From assembly GCA_025603075.1 (NCBI GenBank), contig MU626283.1:62001-126000 (forward strand): a DNA stretch of 64,000 nucleotides, read 5' to 3'. The notes beneath the pieces are model-generated. The model did not search any database. It saw nothing but the letters and a program-made list of their open reading frames with translations, and had not been told where the DNA came from. Numbering within the stretch: the first letter of the stretch is position 1; every line of letters begins with the position of its first letter. Shown here one piece after another: positions 23,532-35,850 of this stretch. This DNA is from Neoconidiobolus thromboides FSU 785. Its lineage: Eukaryota > Entomophthoromycota > Entomophthoromycetes > Entomophthorales > Neoconidiobolaceae. A program made the position numbers and the translations under genes.

Positions 23532-23557
23532 AAAGAAAGAAAGAAAGAAAGAAAGAA
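23532..23557. repeat. (AAAG)n microsatellite
   Basis: A short tetranucleotide run of AAAG in the intergenic space beyond the ArfGAP stop codon. It is non-coding. Confidence 0.9.
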
Positions 23558-23638
23558 TAATCGAGAAGATGAGGCTACTAAACTGTATTTATATTGAGTT
23601 GGGGATAATATATATAATCATAATCTTATTATATCAAA

Positions 23639-26600
23639 TTATTTTGAAAGTTTTCTAAAAGCATCAATAATTGAAGTAGCTCGAACAATTTTACTTTTTT
23701 TATCATTGGATTTCTCTTGTTCGTTATTTACCATAAATGGATTGTGCAACTTACTATTATTAATTATATTGGGATTGTAATTATTATTATTATAATTAAT
23801 ATTATTTTGATTATTATTATTATTATTATTATTAGTTAATTGAGTATGACTACTATTTAAACTAAGATCATCCATCGCTTTTAAATAACTTGTATTATTA
23901 TGTTGACGATTAATAGTATCACTTGATGATTGAGATGAACCAAAAGAAGCAGTACGATGTTCTAATGGAGATGGTAAGTTTTTAGGTAAAGTATGGGAAT
24001 TAGAGGGCGCTGATGAAGCTAAATAATTCAAATCTTGAGATAAAAATGGATTTCCACTTCTACGAAACATATTCTTTTTAGAATTAGAAAATGGAATAAC
24101 AGGTGAAGAGGAAGTAATTGTCATGCTATGAGAATGACCATGAGTTGGCATAAATACTTCTCTTTCTTTATTTGAACTTTTGAAATTTTGCAATTGTTGT
24201 TTCCAGCCACCTGATAATCTTTTAATGGGTCCAGATGGACTACGATTATCTGAAGATATAGAACGTATCATTTCTGATGGATTATCTTCGGTTATTGTAT
24301 TAACTGCTGTTGTTGTTGAATTAGATAATTTACCAATTTCTGGTAATTTAGCAGTATTATGTTCTTGTGGATGAAGAGAAGGTGGAGATAATGAAGGCTC
24401 TAAATCCATATCTTCATCATCTGATTTAACTCTTGGTGGTAATACTGGTGCTAATTTAATTAATATTTTCTCATCAAAATTCATTTTAACTGCTTCATTA
24501 TAAGTGACATCAAATAAAATTTGTTGACAAGCAAAATCAGATGATAAAAAGCAAGGCCATAACTCAGAATTATCTAAAGGATAAATAGGATTAGCACCTT
24601 TTAATAATAAATATTGAATAACTGATAAATTATTATGAATCGATGCAAAATGTAATAAAGAATATTGAGTATTTGGTAATTTTATATTAACATTAGCTCC
24701 ATTTTGAATCAATAATTCTGCTATATAATATAGCGGATATTTACTATCATTTTCATTTTCATCTTCAATATGTAAAAACAATGCTAAATGTAGTGGTGTT
24801 ATATAAGTATTTACTCCAAATAGTTTAACTAATGAAGAATTGGTATTAACATAAAATAAAGCATCAATTATACCACCTAATATAATGGATTGTAATATTG
24901 GCATTGGTAATTCTAAATAAACTGCAGTGAATATAGAAGCAGTAATTAACTTCTTAGATTCCGGTATATCAACTAATTCCATTGAAAATTCATTTACCAT
25001 ATCTAATTTTAAAGAATTACATGGAATATCTGGCTTTAAAAACATATGATCTACATATTTAGCAGTAATATAACGTAATTTAAATGTACGTTCATCACTT
25101 GAAGTTGGTTTAACCCATTTAGTTCCTGTCATTTCATCTACAAATAATTTATTTTCATCTAATAAATATTCCCAATATTCATTAGATAATCCATTACCAA
25201 TTTTTTCTAATAATGTAATTAAATCCGGTGTAAACGTAACTACATCTAATGTTAATGAACGTATTTTAGTTATATGAGTACCCAAACTACGATGAATTCC
25301 AGAACATTCAATACATAATAATATACCAAAATTAATTGAACACCATTCTGGATTATTAGAATCACAATCTGCACAAATCAAATTACTTTGATCTTTTTTT
25401 AAAACGTCAATTAAATATTGTTGATCTAAAAAATTATTAGGACTTAATATTTCCATAGATAAAGGTGAGTGAATTTTCTCTCCCTTATTAAATTTCATTG
25501 AATCTAAATTGGAATTGAATTTGGAATTGAATTTCAAATTTTGGTTTCCTTTTAAATCATCACAAGAAGAAGTACCATTCCAAATAGATTCAATTGAATT
25601 TGTAATAACAGCAATCCACGATGCCATATCATCTTCTGAAGTAGCCTGATATTGACGACGAAATTTAGGTGTTACAATTTCAAAACAAAATTTCCTTGAA
25701 GCTTGATTAGCTACTCTAACTGTAGCAAATTGTAAAGGCACAGGTTCAAAATTCACTTCTAATTGTTTTTTCCAATTATTGTATTCATGTAAATAACCGC
25801 CGGATAGCACACACCATTTTTTATGCCATGAATTTTGACCTGGTAAATTTTTATCAAATTTACTTCCACCTGTTGATTTTAATGGCTTTGTTTGAGTAAA
25901 TAAAAAACCTTCTCGTTTTCTTCCAATGGCCATCGTAGCTTCTCGATTACTTGATTGTAAATCTCGAATCCCATGAAATTTATTATTTTTAAGATCAATC
26001 GAAGTTTTTATAACTTTAGATGGATTATAACCATTTTTAGCTGTAGTTGCTTCATTGATTGAATTAACAAACATCATTTCTGATAAATTTGAATCTGATT
26101 TAATAATTAATCTTCTTTTTTCATCTTTGTCTTTCCTTTTTAATAATATTTCTTTATTAACTTCTTCTATTTGAGTTAATAATTGGTTTAATCTTGGTTT
26201 TAATAAACCTAACCCCTCAATTAATGTTGAATAATTATTAGATACTTTATCTGCAAACGAAGTAAAATAATGTAATATTTCTTGATCTTTACATCCTCCT
26301 CTTAATTCATGAATATAAGTATAATAATTAAATCTAGCTAGTTCAAATTGTTTTTGTCTTTGTTGATATTTAGCATCTGAAAAATTACTTTTCCTACTTT
26401 TATCTTTTGTTGCTGATAAATATTTAGATAAGTAAGAGTAAAATTCATCCGATTCTTGATCAAATGTTTTCTTTTTTGATTCTGCTAATTTAATTTCATT
26501 ATCATATATTCTTTTTAACGGGTCAGTAATATAAGTAGTTAAGTTATATAAATAATTTTCTTCGTTTGATTTAATTAATAAAGCTGCTTCATAAAGATAA

Positions 26601-27949
26601 CTTCTAGATAAAGGTGTTATAGATGGTAAATTTAATATCACATCATAAAATTCTTGTTCAACTTCATATGTCTCTTTTTTACTTTCAATTAATTCTTGTC
26701 CTAATTTAATAATCTTTTTAATATCGTGTTTAAAAGAAGTAACTCTTTTTTCTAATTGTTGAAGTGTTGCTCTAAATACTGGTCCATCATCATCTGTGTA
26801 AACTAATCGATCACTTAAATTAATATCCATTAATGGATTTATTATTTCATTTTCATTAACTTCATTATCCTCTTCTATTTCATTATTATTATTATTAAAT
26901 TTATCTTCGCTTTCTTGTGATATTTTACTTATCTTTGATTCATTACTAAACCTTTTCTCATCAGATATTAAAGTGGATGGTAGAATATCTTCTAAATTTT
27001 GCTTAGATGGGGCTCTTGATAGATTCGGTATTGAAGCTAAGGAGCCTTTTCTAAGATGTAGATTATTTGAACTAATACTTGATTTTCTAGCTCTAAAAGT
27101 ATGTACTAATAAAAGGTGATAAAAAGCAATTTATAAAATTCAAATATTATTAGTTACCATTTAACCAAAAATTAAATTCAGCAATTAAATGAAAGCTTTC
27201 TGAACTTCGTTTGACAAACTTTAAAAATTATAATGAATTTTAATGTATCCTATTTAATAAATTACTTACTGCACATATATTTTTATACCCTCCATTACAA
27301 CTTTCCACATTGCTTAAATTTTCCCAACGCCAAGACCATTGAATAGCTTCACTTAAAGAAGAATGACTACTTTGAGAAGCTCTTTTAAAATCCAGTTCAA
27401 TAGGATAAATATTTTTATTCTAGAATAAATAATAATTTTAATTTCAATCATCTTCATTAATAATATCTTTACCTTAACAATGCAATTAGCATCATTATTA
27501 ATTGTTTGTAAAATACTGCTTAATTCCATCGAATTATTACAATGAATTAAATACCAATCTTCATCTTCTTGTCCACTAACTCCAATCGTGTCTTTATCAA
27601 AATAAAACCGAAACTGTAAATCTAAATCCGAATTAAGTTTTAATATTAATGCATCTGTATTTGGTAAATTCGATTCTGGATCCACAGTAAATTCTAATAA
27701 CTCATCCGAATAAGGTGTAATAATTGGTACTGCCCCTGAATTACATCGGAAATTGATTAATGGTGAATGAAAGGAATTGCTTATAGTTATCTCTTTGATT
27801 AAAATCTGATGATTGAAACTAAAATAATTGATATGTTCTAAGGCACAATTACTATAGATACTTGTACTCGGACTACTCTTATGTTGTTTATAGGAGCGAT
27901 CAGGGAGTATCTCCAGTTTCGCTTCTTTTGGTTTTAAATTGGAGGTCAT
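23639..27949 (-). CDS. BAR-PH-ArfGAP-ankyrin protein (ACAP/Cnt6-like)
   Basis: A 1384-aa Arf GTPase-activating protein in four exons: 27949-27473, 27419-27270, 27218-27158 and 27105-23639. Domain order: an N-terminal region of about 320 residues I cannot assign; a BAR-type coiled region (about 340-570, with KIIKLGQELIES); a PH domain (about 620-735, REGFLFTQ to DDMASWIAVI); an ArfGAP zinc finger (CADCDSNNPEWCSINFGILL, then CIECSGIHRSLGTH) with the catalytic Arg in IHRSLGTH and all four Cys; and ankyrin repeats (about 1000-1080). The tail is Ser/Asn-rich with a run of eight Asn. This class couples membrane-curvature sensing to Arf inactivation in endocytic and Golgi traffic. It resembles fission-yeast Cnt6 and animal ACAPs in order, with a longer N-terminus. 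The nearly intron-free last exon encodes all recognised domains. Confidence 0.92.
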
Positions 27950-30293
27950 TAATTAATTGTTTTAATGGCTCTTTCGCTTTTTGTAATAAAAAGAATTAAG
28001 AACTGTTTGCTTCTTTTTTTAAAGTGGAAATGGTATTTGAATTTAGCAATTTTTAAGATTTTTTTGTTCTAAAAATTAACTGTTTTTTTTAAACTTGTGT
28101 AAAAGAGATCAAAGTTGATTTGTTAATTTTACATTCGAAAGTTTAATTGCTTTGAGATTTATATGGAGAATTCACTATTTGTCCATGAGAATATGGATGA
28201 TTGGAGATTAATTAAAATGAACACCTCAATAAATTTCAATATTTAATTTTTACAACATTTTTTGAACTTTTTGTGAACTTTTTTATTGTCTTTAATATCA
28301 GCATTAATAATCAGAAATACCATGACGTAAAAAAAGATGGCTTTTTACTATGCCTAAAAGCAATTAAAACATTTTCTACTTTCTAAGGATCAATTTGTGG
28401 CTCTTGATAACTAATAATATAAAAACGTTAGTGCATAAAAATAGTGGCAACTTTTTTAATATAAACAATCAGAACATTTTAATTCTCAAAGTCAAAATAA
28501 GTATGACCAATGGAATAAAAATACTATTAGGAAGTAATACCGAAATTGTGGCTTGTTATGATAAAGTTGTATCAATTTTAAGAGTTGAACTGAAACATTA
28601 ACTTTTAGTATACATCATTAGTCAAATGAGTATCAAAATCAAATGTTTATTTTATATCAATAGAAATTGATTGAATTTAAAAAATCTAGATGCGGATAGC
28701 CAATAACCATATTTAAGTATCATTTATAAATGACTATGAAGTTTATATAAAAATTTATTTAGAAATTTATTCCCCATCTTATAAAATTGCCTAAAAAAGT
28801 ATCTATTATATATACATATCTAAACTACCAACCCATTTCTTAACATACCGAAGCTCTTCCCCCAAAAAATAGATATCGAAAATTGAAACCAGATTTACTA
28901 AGTGTATTCTCACGATAGATTTGTAAATGAAAGTCACGAGGGATTTGAAGTCTTTAAGCCCAATGACGTACCAACTGATAAGCTGACACAAGGTAAGACA
29001 AAGTGAATCCAATAGTTGACCAACGAAAACAAGAAGCTTTAAAAGTCCTCTTAAATGAATGTAAGCCAAAAGTAGTACTTTGGATTAAATCAACTAAATT
29101 GATGTAAATAATAAAGTCCAAAAGCATAATTCATTTTAGAAATAATAATAGAATAAATATCAATGAAGAGAGATCTAGAGGAAGAGATCCAACCACTTAT
29201 ATACTTCCTATGAGTATAGAATGCATTAACTAATTACAATTTGTATTTATGTCTAAAAATATACGTCATCAAAGTTATTAATAACTTTAATAATAGCCTT
29301 CTTTACATTACTTTCTAAAATGCATTCAACTTATATTGAATCTTATTCAATTATAGTATCAGATTTAAGTAAGTAGGGGGGTTTGATTAGTAGCTTTGAT
29401 ATCCTGTTTATATGATTAATAAAAAATTAATAAAAAAATAGAAAATTATAAAGTAAGTAAAGGTTTAATTCATAACACTTCTCACAGTATAGGTAAAAGG
29501 AGATATGTAAGAGTCAATTTATACTAACTTCTAATAATTATTCAAAATTTAATGAAACTAAAGAAATAACTACTTTAGGCAAAAAAAAAATGAAAAAAAG
29601 AACCTAATAATATTTGAGAAGAATAAAAATGTTTGGTACAAGTAAAGATATAATTAAAGATATATTATTTATGATTTTAAAAGTATATAAGCTTAATGAT
29701 GAAAATAAGAAAATGTAACATCATCGAGTTAGTTGCCATTGTCTTGTTTAAGTTAAAGTTTCTAGCATTGTATTGTTTTTGATTACAATCTTGACTATGT
29801 TTAATTTGCTAAATTAGCTAACCGTATTCTGAAAAACATTAAAGTCTCTGTTATTTAGGCTAATAATGCAATATTATTGAACTGAAATTTTAAATACTTA
29901 TGTTTTAATATAATCATTATACTTCTTTAAATATTATATTTAAGTTACTTTATAGAACTTGGGTTGTTTTTATATCTATTTAATCTTAATATCTTTATAT
30001 ATTAACTATTCAACTATTTTAAACAGCTTTTTGATCCATCTTTTTATAAATAACGATTAGTATATATATAATATTAAACTTATTATGAATTAAAAATTAT
30101 TATAGGCATTTTAATATAAACCTAATTTTTAAAATAAGGATTCAGAGCAATTTTCTTTAATAAACTACATTTATTAACATACCTTAATATTATGTTTTAG
30201 CTATATAGCTCTTCAAGTTAAATTAAAGCTCAATAAATCAATATCAGTATAAATATTTAATATTTAATATCGTATAGTATTTTATCCCTTATA
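27950..30293. other. Long gene-poor stretch
   Basis: There is no gene I can defend. The frame at 28806-29069 (minus, 87 codons) and an overlapping alternative frame are locally less AT-rich and encode hydrophobic sequence, possibly a decayed coding fragment, but no family is recognisable. The 68-codon frame at 28395-28601 looks random. Confidence 0.4.
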
Positions 30294-30397
30294 TATGAGG
30301 ATGTTTTTTTTGGCTTCATTACTTTTTCCATCTTTTAAGCACTCTTGAGTGGAAAATTTGTTAGTGGAATTCTTGAATACAAAAATACATTCACATA
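30294..30397 (+). mobile_element. Short TIR element (MITE-like), copy 9
   Basis: TGAGGATGTTTTTTTTGG at the left, TCTTTTAAGCACTCTTGAG and TTTGTTAGTGGAATTCTTG inside, ending in TACATTCACA. TA flanks both sides. It lies about 530 bp upstream of the VAMP7-like start. Confidence 0.9.
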
Positions 30398-30661
30398 TTT
30401 TTAATTCTATAAACTTAGTAATTTTTTCAATTTAAGTTCCTAAAAAGTTAATGAAATGCTGAAATGGAGATGAGTATTCCTAGATACTATCTTTTAACTG
30501 TAGCTTTAAAATAAATTACAAGATAAGGTGGTGTATCCTTGATTATAATAGTGATAGACTTAAAAGCTCTATCACTCTATCTTATCTTTATTATTAATGA
30601 ACTTTTTTTGTTTATAAAACTTTCAACTTATTTCAAATTTTAAAACAATTTCCCAAATTAA

Positions 30662-30835
30662 AATGATCAAAAGATAGTCTCATCATTACCATTTCTATCC
30701 AATCAACCCTTTGCTCCCACTCCAGTCATTGGCCCACTGCCTCAACCTTATGAAAAAGAAGCTCAAATTGAGCTTTGAGCCAACTTAATCTAAGCGGAGA
30801 ATTAATTAGAAGAATTACTAAAATTGTCCATTAGA
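30662..30835 (+). pseudogene. Remnant resembling Mediator subunit MED21/Srb7, three in-frame stops
   Basis: The frame from 30662 reads as a Pro-rich linker ending GPLPQPYEKEAQIEL, then ANLI, AEN and LEELLKLSIR, separated by TGA (30776), TAA (30791) and TAA (30803). The spacing of Glu, Ala, Leu and Ile resembles the Med21 helix in which fungal proteins read roughly EAQ-EL-DL---E-QIE-LI. Each stop differs by one C-to-T change from CGA, CAA and CAA. A GTAAGA follows at 30836, and a plausible intron would end at AAAG just before the VAMP7 ATG. The segment could therefore now be 5' untranslated exon of that gene. The N-terminal part of Med21 is not clearly preserved, so family identity is tentative. 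Confidence 0.4.
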
Positions 30836-30926
30836 GTAAGAATAAAAATGATGGTTGCATGATGTAAAAAAAACAAAAGATTCAAAAAATAAAAATTAAT
30901 AAAATTGTTTTATCTTAAATTAAAAG

Positions 30927-31876
30927 ATGGCTATTATCTATTCTTTAGTGGCAAGGGGCGCCGTTATTTTAAGTGAATTCGCTAGTAGTACGGGTAATTT
31001 TTCAAGTGGTAAGCATGTTTTGAGTTTTAAATGGAAGTCTGTTTTTTTTAATATGTTTATTAATGTTTAGTTACTCAAACAATATTGGAAAAGATACCAG
31101 AAGGGGATTCAAAGCTAACATATGTTTATGATAAGTAAGCAAAAAAATGAATAGTGGAAAAAATTATTTTATTAATATGTTTTAGATTTTTATTCCATTA
31201 TATCTCTGAAAAAGGAGTTATCTTTCTATGTATGGCAGATGAAGAGTTTGGTTAGTTTTAACATGAATTTAGAGCGATAAAAGTATTAAATAAGTAATTA
31301 GGGAGGAGAATACCATTCGCATTTTTAGAAGATATTAAAAACTTATTTTTTAAAAGTTATACTAAAGAGTTTTATGAGTCAGTGCCCATCTATGGTATCA
31401 ACGAGTTTTCAAAGGTTCTAAAGTCAAAGATGGTATATTTTTTTATGCTTCTTGTTGTAATTATTTATTTGGCTTTAGGAATTTTACTCTAATGACCCTT
31501 CCGCAGATAAATTTAAACAAGTCAAAGGCGAAATTGCTGGGGTAAAGGATGTTATGGTACAGAATATAGGTAACGATGAGTAATTTTGTATATAGGTTTT
31601 GTAAGTTTAATCTGTATTCTAGAAAGGGTATTGGAAAGAGGAGAAAGAATTGATATCCTTGTTGATAAAACGGATAATTTAAATCAAACCTCATTTGCAT
31701 TCCGTAAACGTAGTACAGCATTAAGAGTGAGTTTTATTTTCTTTATTTAAGTTTACTTTTAACTTTTAAAATAGCGCTCTTTATGGTGGAAAAATACACG
31801 CCTTAAGATTATGTTAGGGGCCTCTATAATGGTACTTTTATTTACTTTTGTAAATTTTTGGCTAATTTTAAACTAG
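30927..31876 (+). CDS. VAMP7-type longin R-SNARE
   Basis: A 212-aa R-SNARE in seven exons: 30927-31008, 31071-31134, 31186-31250, 31302-31432, 31479-31569, 31623-31726 and 31775-31876. The N-terminal longin domain spans about residues 1-115, from AIIYSLVARGAVILSEFA through KFLFHYISEKGVIFLCM and IPFAFLEDIKNLFF. The SNARE motif (about 122-180) has the zero-layer Arg in ERGERIDILVDKTDNL. A single C-terminal helix follows (IMLGASIMVLLFTFVNFWLI) with a two-residue luminal end. Length matches VAMP7 (about 220 aa). Such SNAREs drive late-endosome and vacuole fusion, with Nyv1 doing this in yeast. A possible 5' leader intron (30836-30926) ends directly at the ATG. Confidence 0.92.
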
Positions 31877-32153
31877 TTTATTTTGTATATTATTGCCTGC
31901 TCGATCTGTGGTTTTCCAAGTAATTTTATTTTTATTACTGATATTATTAGGTTTTTAAACATTTTATGCTTTTAGTGATTGATCAATGCTTACACCCTCA
32001 GTAACATAGTATATATCATACTAAATTCTTTATAGTCATGACATTGATATTAAAGCTATTTATTATAAATTAAAAATTAATTTTAGTTTTCGTAATTAGA
32101 AATATTATAATAAATTTGAAATAAACTTAAGAATCCTCAAATAAATTACATGA

Positions 32154-32256
32154 TATGAGGATGTGTTTTTTTGTTTAAGAATTTTACTACAATCTTTCCA
32201 CTCAAATAGCGCTTAAAAAATGGAAAAATAATGAAACCAAAAAAAACAGTCCCATA
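32154..32256 (-). mobile_element. Short TIR element (MITE-like), copy 10
   Basis: A minus-oriented copy: TGAGGATGTGTTTTTTTG, the core reversed (AGAATTTTACTACAATC, AAATAGCGCTTAAAAAATGG), ending in CAGTCCCA. TA flanks both sides. It sits between the converging 3' ends of the VAMP7-like and proteasome genes, 112 bp from the proteasome stop. Confidence 0.9.
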
Positions 32257-32368
32257 TAATGAAATTATTAATGATAAATTGGTTCAAAGCATTAAGACAA
32301 AAAAAAGAGTTATATTAAAAAAATATTATACTTATAAATTAACATTGAATTTAATAGTCAAGATTAAG

Positions 32369-33406
32369 TTATTTAGCACCACCACGCTTATTCTTTGCTA
32401 GTTCTTTATTCTCTTCTTCGATTTCAGCTACTATTTTTTCAATATCTTCATTACTTACAACCTAAAAACAAGTTAATTTCACTTTGACTAAGATTAAATC
32501 ATTCAATTACATTAAGGGAGTAGTCTGGAGATAATACAGCGATTTCTAAATTATTGGATCCTGCTTGAACAATCTATAAAATTAATTAATTAAACAAATT
32601 AAAACTTAATGATAGTTACTTCTAATAAAGATTTAACTGCTAATTTAATAGCAGCATCTTTTTCCAAATTTTCTTCATAATTTTTTTCCAAAAATTCTTT
32701 GACTGATTTTGATGAACGTCCAATAGCATTAGCCTATATCAATATTTAGTTCAATCAGATTTAAATCTGTTTAAGCCTTACCTTCCAAGAGGTATGGATA
32801 CCAGCAGGGTCAGTTTGGTATAAACGTGGGGTACCATCAGGATCGAAACCTCCAATTAAGGTAGAGATACCGAATGGTCTTTTACCACCTGAAGAAGTAT
32901 ATTTCTACAAAATTTTTAAAATTTTAAACAAAATATAGTATAAATCTCAATTACTTGTTGAACCCCAGCTAAATAACGAGATATGTATTCTACGGTTACT
33001 GGATCTTCAACAGTTAATCGATAACTTTGACACTCAAGTCTAGCTTTATCTATAAGTACACGTGCATCGGCAGTCAAACCTTAGAAAGGAATTATAATCA
33101 TTGACATTTAATATTAAATTAAATCTTACCAGCAAACACCAAACAGATATGTTCATCAATCTTAGCTAATTTGCGTACTGTTCTTGGGTCTTGTAATTTT
33201 AAGATAGCTTTTTTTTCAACGCCTAAAATAATAGCGTCTTTACCACGTACACCTACCTATATAAAAATCAATCCATAGCTCATAACCATTAGTATATAGC
33301 TTACTGCACAAGAACCTTTATTGACTGCTTCTAATGCATATTCTACTTGAAATAAATGACCATCTGGTGAAAAGACTGTTAATGCTCGATCATATCCTCC
33401 TGACAT
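32369..33406 (-). CDS. PRE6: 20S proteasome alpha4-type subunit (PSMA7/Pre6)
   Basis: A structural subunit of the outer ring of the 20S proteasome, 248 aa. Seven exons: 33406-33305, 33256-33130, 33079-32955, 32904-32782, 32733-32620, 32573-32511 and 32461-32369. It opens with the alpha-subunit signature [20 protein letters not shown]. Then come [60 protein letters not shown] and [20 protein letters not shown]. These favour alpha4 over other alpha subunits. The C-terminal tail is Lys/Glu-rich, as in Pre6. It lacks the N-terminal catalytic Thr, as expected for alpha subunits. The first exon codes exactly 34 residues. The divergent RhoGDI gene starts 703 bp away. Confidence 0.96.
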
Positions 33407-34109
33407 TCTGGTATTTTTTTGAAATATAAAAATAAACAACTAATTTTTTTTATAACTTTAACACTAAGCTTTTTATTGGCTGCTTACGTCACTTAGATTT
33501 GAATTTTTGCAATTTTTCTTAGAAATATTGCTTAAAATATATATTTCTTGAAAATTAATGTTATTGATGGGATTTTTAGACTAAAAATAGACTAGTTATT
33601 TATCATGAATACTTTAAATACAATTGTTAAATAGATAAATTATTCATTATATTAATAAACAAATGCTATAGCAATAAAAACACTAATAGTTTTCAATTGC
33701 TTAATAAATTGTAAGCTCAATAGAAATTAAATAAAGTGGAGTCAAACTGGAAACCAATCAAACACTTATAAATTAAAAATTTAACCCACTAAAACTTGAT
33801 TACATTTAAACAAAAATTAGCTTTGACTGAAATGATAAAACCATTAATTTATTAATCATATAAAACTAGCGCCAAATTAGAGCCAATGATTTTCGAGGCT
33901 TCTCGATTGAATACCAATAAAATCCACAATATCTAACATACCTCCGACAACCAATGAAGCCCAGTCCATTCTCAATTATAATTGGCTGCTTAAACCAATA
34001 AGAACACCTAAGCATAAGTTACCGTTGAAGTTCCAAGTATAAATAATAGCTGTATGAAATTCCATTTTTTAGTGCTTGCTAATAACTTTAAAGAAATTAT
34101 ATATATAAC
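33407..34109. promoter_or_regulatory. Shared divergent upstream region of PRE6 and RDI1
   Basis: This region separates two genes that start in opposite directions. I looked for a proteasome-associated element (GGTGGCAAA) and did not see one. No other defined element is supported. Confidence 0.4.
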
Positions 34110-35124
34110 ATGGCTGAACGTGATGAATTGATGCCCACTGAAACCGAAGGTTACAAAGTTGGTGAAAAAAAAACAATTGAAGAGTTACAAAACCTTGACG
34201 CTGAAGATGAATCTTTGGCTAAATGGAAAGCTTCTTTAGGTTTAGCTGCAGCTGGTAGTGGTAAGTTTTTGAGGCTCGTTTTTATGTAATTGAGTGTTCA
34301 TTATTTTCATTTTTAGCTGCATCACCTGCTGATGATCCTAGAAAGGTAACTTATTTTTTATCTGTCTTGATTTGTAAATTAATGCTTTTTTAGGTTGTTG
34401 TTTTACAATTAGCTATGGAAGTTGAAGGTCGTCCAGATGTTTTAATGGATCTTTCTTCACCTGGTAAATTTATTTAGTTATAAATAGATTCGAATTAATG
34501 GTAATAAAACATTATTAGCATCAATCCAAAGAGTTAAAGAGACTCCAATTACTATAAAGGAAGGTATTGATTATCGTATGAAGATTAAATTTAAGTGAGA
34601 TTATTATCTTAAAGATTTATTATTATTTATTCATTGGTTTATTTAGAGTTCAACATGAAGTTATTTCTGGATTAAGATATATTCAAGTGGTTAAAAAGCT
34701 TGGTATTCCAGGTAGGATTATATTTTAGTTTTAAATAAAACTATTTATACTAAACTACAAATTTAGTTGATAGAATGGAAGAGATGCTTGGAAGTTATGG
34801 ACCTAACGCAGAAGCTTATGAAAAAACAGTAAGTTTTAATTTCAACTTTAAAGTGTAAAATTTATCAATACATCTTCTTAGTTCCCTACTGAACAGGCTC
34901 CAAGTGGTTTCCTTTATCGCTCTACTTATGCTGTTAAGGTAAGATTTAAATTTAAAATTGCTATTGTAATGTTTTATTAATATTCTAAATTAGAGTCGAT
35001 TCATTGATGATGATAAAAACGTCCATTTAGAATGGGAATGGGTAATTTAATTATATAATAATAATAATAAGCTATTAATACAGTTATTTCAATATAGCAA
35101 TTTAAGATTGAAAAAGATTGGTAA
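34110..35124 (+). CDS. RDI1: Rho GDP-dissociation inhibitor
   Basis: RhoGDI extracts prenylated Rho/Cdc42 GTPases from membranes and keeps them soluble and GDP-bound. Nine short exons: 34110-34260, 34317-34345, 34394-34463, 34519-34594, 34647-34711, 34767-34828, 34882-34938, 34994-35041 and 35098-35124. The 194-aa product has the flexible N-terminal arm (YKVGEKKTIEELQNLDAEDE, LAKWKASLG). The immunoglobulin-like pocket follows: VKETPITIKEGIDYRMKIKF, VISGLRYIQVV, EMLGSYGPNAEAYEK, APSGFLYRSTYAVKSRF and the closing HLEWEWQFKIEKDW. In the third intron two earlier AGs lead to stops, so the acceptor at 34518 is used. Length equals the family norm (about 200 aa). Confidence 0.96.
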
Positions 35125-35749
35125 ATAGGACACCAAATCATAATAAGAATTAATATTTTTATTTTCGCTCTCATCCTCACTTTTTGATTTAAGAATAAAC
35201 AATTATTAACTAAATTTTATACTTCGTCTTTTCATTATATATTAAATTTATTATTATTTGTTATTCGAGCATACCTAATATTTTATTTTGACATTTGTGT
35301 ATTAAGATAAAAAATGACAATTCAATTTGTCAAACTAATTTTAAAATTGAAATAAAGAATGTTCTTGATTAAATGAATTTACTTATTCACACCAAAATCT
35401 GTAATATTATTATACTAAGTCGAATAACAGTGAGATTGTTAATAAAAAAAGCAATCAAACTAAACAAAAATAAAGAGCAGTAGTATTCAATAGGGATATT
35501 TTGTATTGGATGATATAATTATAAACCTATACAGCAGTTTGGGTTTTAAAATGAAAATATTACTTGAATCAAGTAATATATATTAAGATTTATGAATAAG
35601 TATAAAGATGTGATCGATTTACCCAACCGTTTATACATTTTCCATGACTATTATTGATTGAGCAAATAACTTGTCTTCACATGGGCCCACGAATCCAAAT
35701 CTACATTATTTAAAAATTTTACAAATTGATTGCATTATAATATTAACTA
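35125..35749. other. Gene-free AT-rich stretch after RDI1
   Basis: I see no frame, RNA gene or repeat worth reporting before mobile-element copy 11. Confidence 0.5.
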
Positions 35750-35850
35750 AATGGGGATGTTTTTTTTGGTTTCATCACTTTTTCCATTATTTAAACGCTA
35801 TTTGAGCGGAAAGATTGTTGGCGAAATCCAAACAAAAAAATACCTTCAAA
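35750..35850 (+). mobile_element. Short TIR element (MITE-like), copy 11, flanked by AA/AA
   Basis: TGGGGATGTTTTTTTTGG, TTTAAACGCTATTTGAGCGG and ATTGTTGGCGAAATCC, ending in TACCTTCA. The flanking dinucleotide is AA on both sides rather than TA. Confidence 0.87.

Noticed and set aside
28806-29069. 87-codon hydrophobic minus-strand frame
   Set aside because: A second overlapping frame is equally open, and I found no reverse-transcriptase, transporter or receptor motif. It is kept only as a possible decayed fragment in the intergenic note.
30776-30805. Reassigned stop codons (TGA/TAA read as amino acids)
   Set aside because: All clear genes in the window end at TAA, TAG or TGA in the expected places, so the three stops in the MED21-like segment are better explained as mutations.
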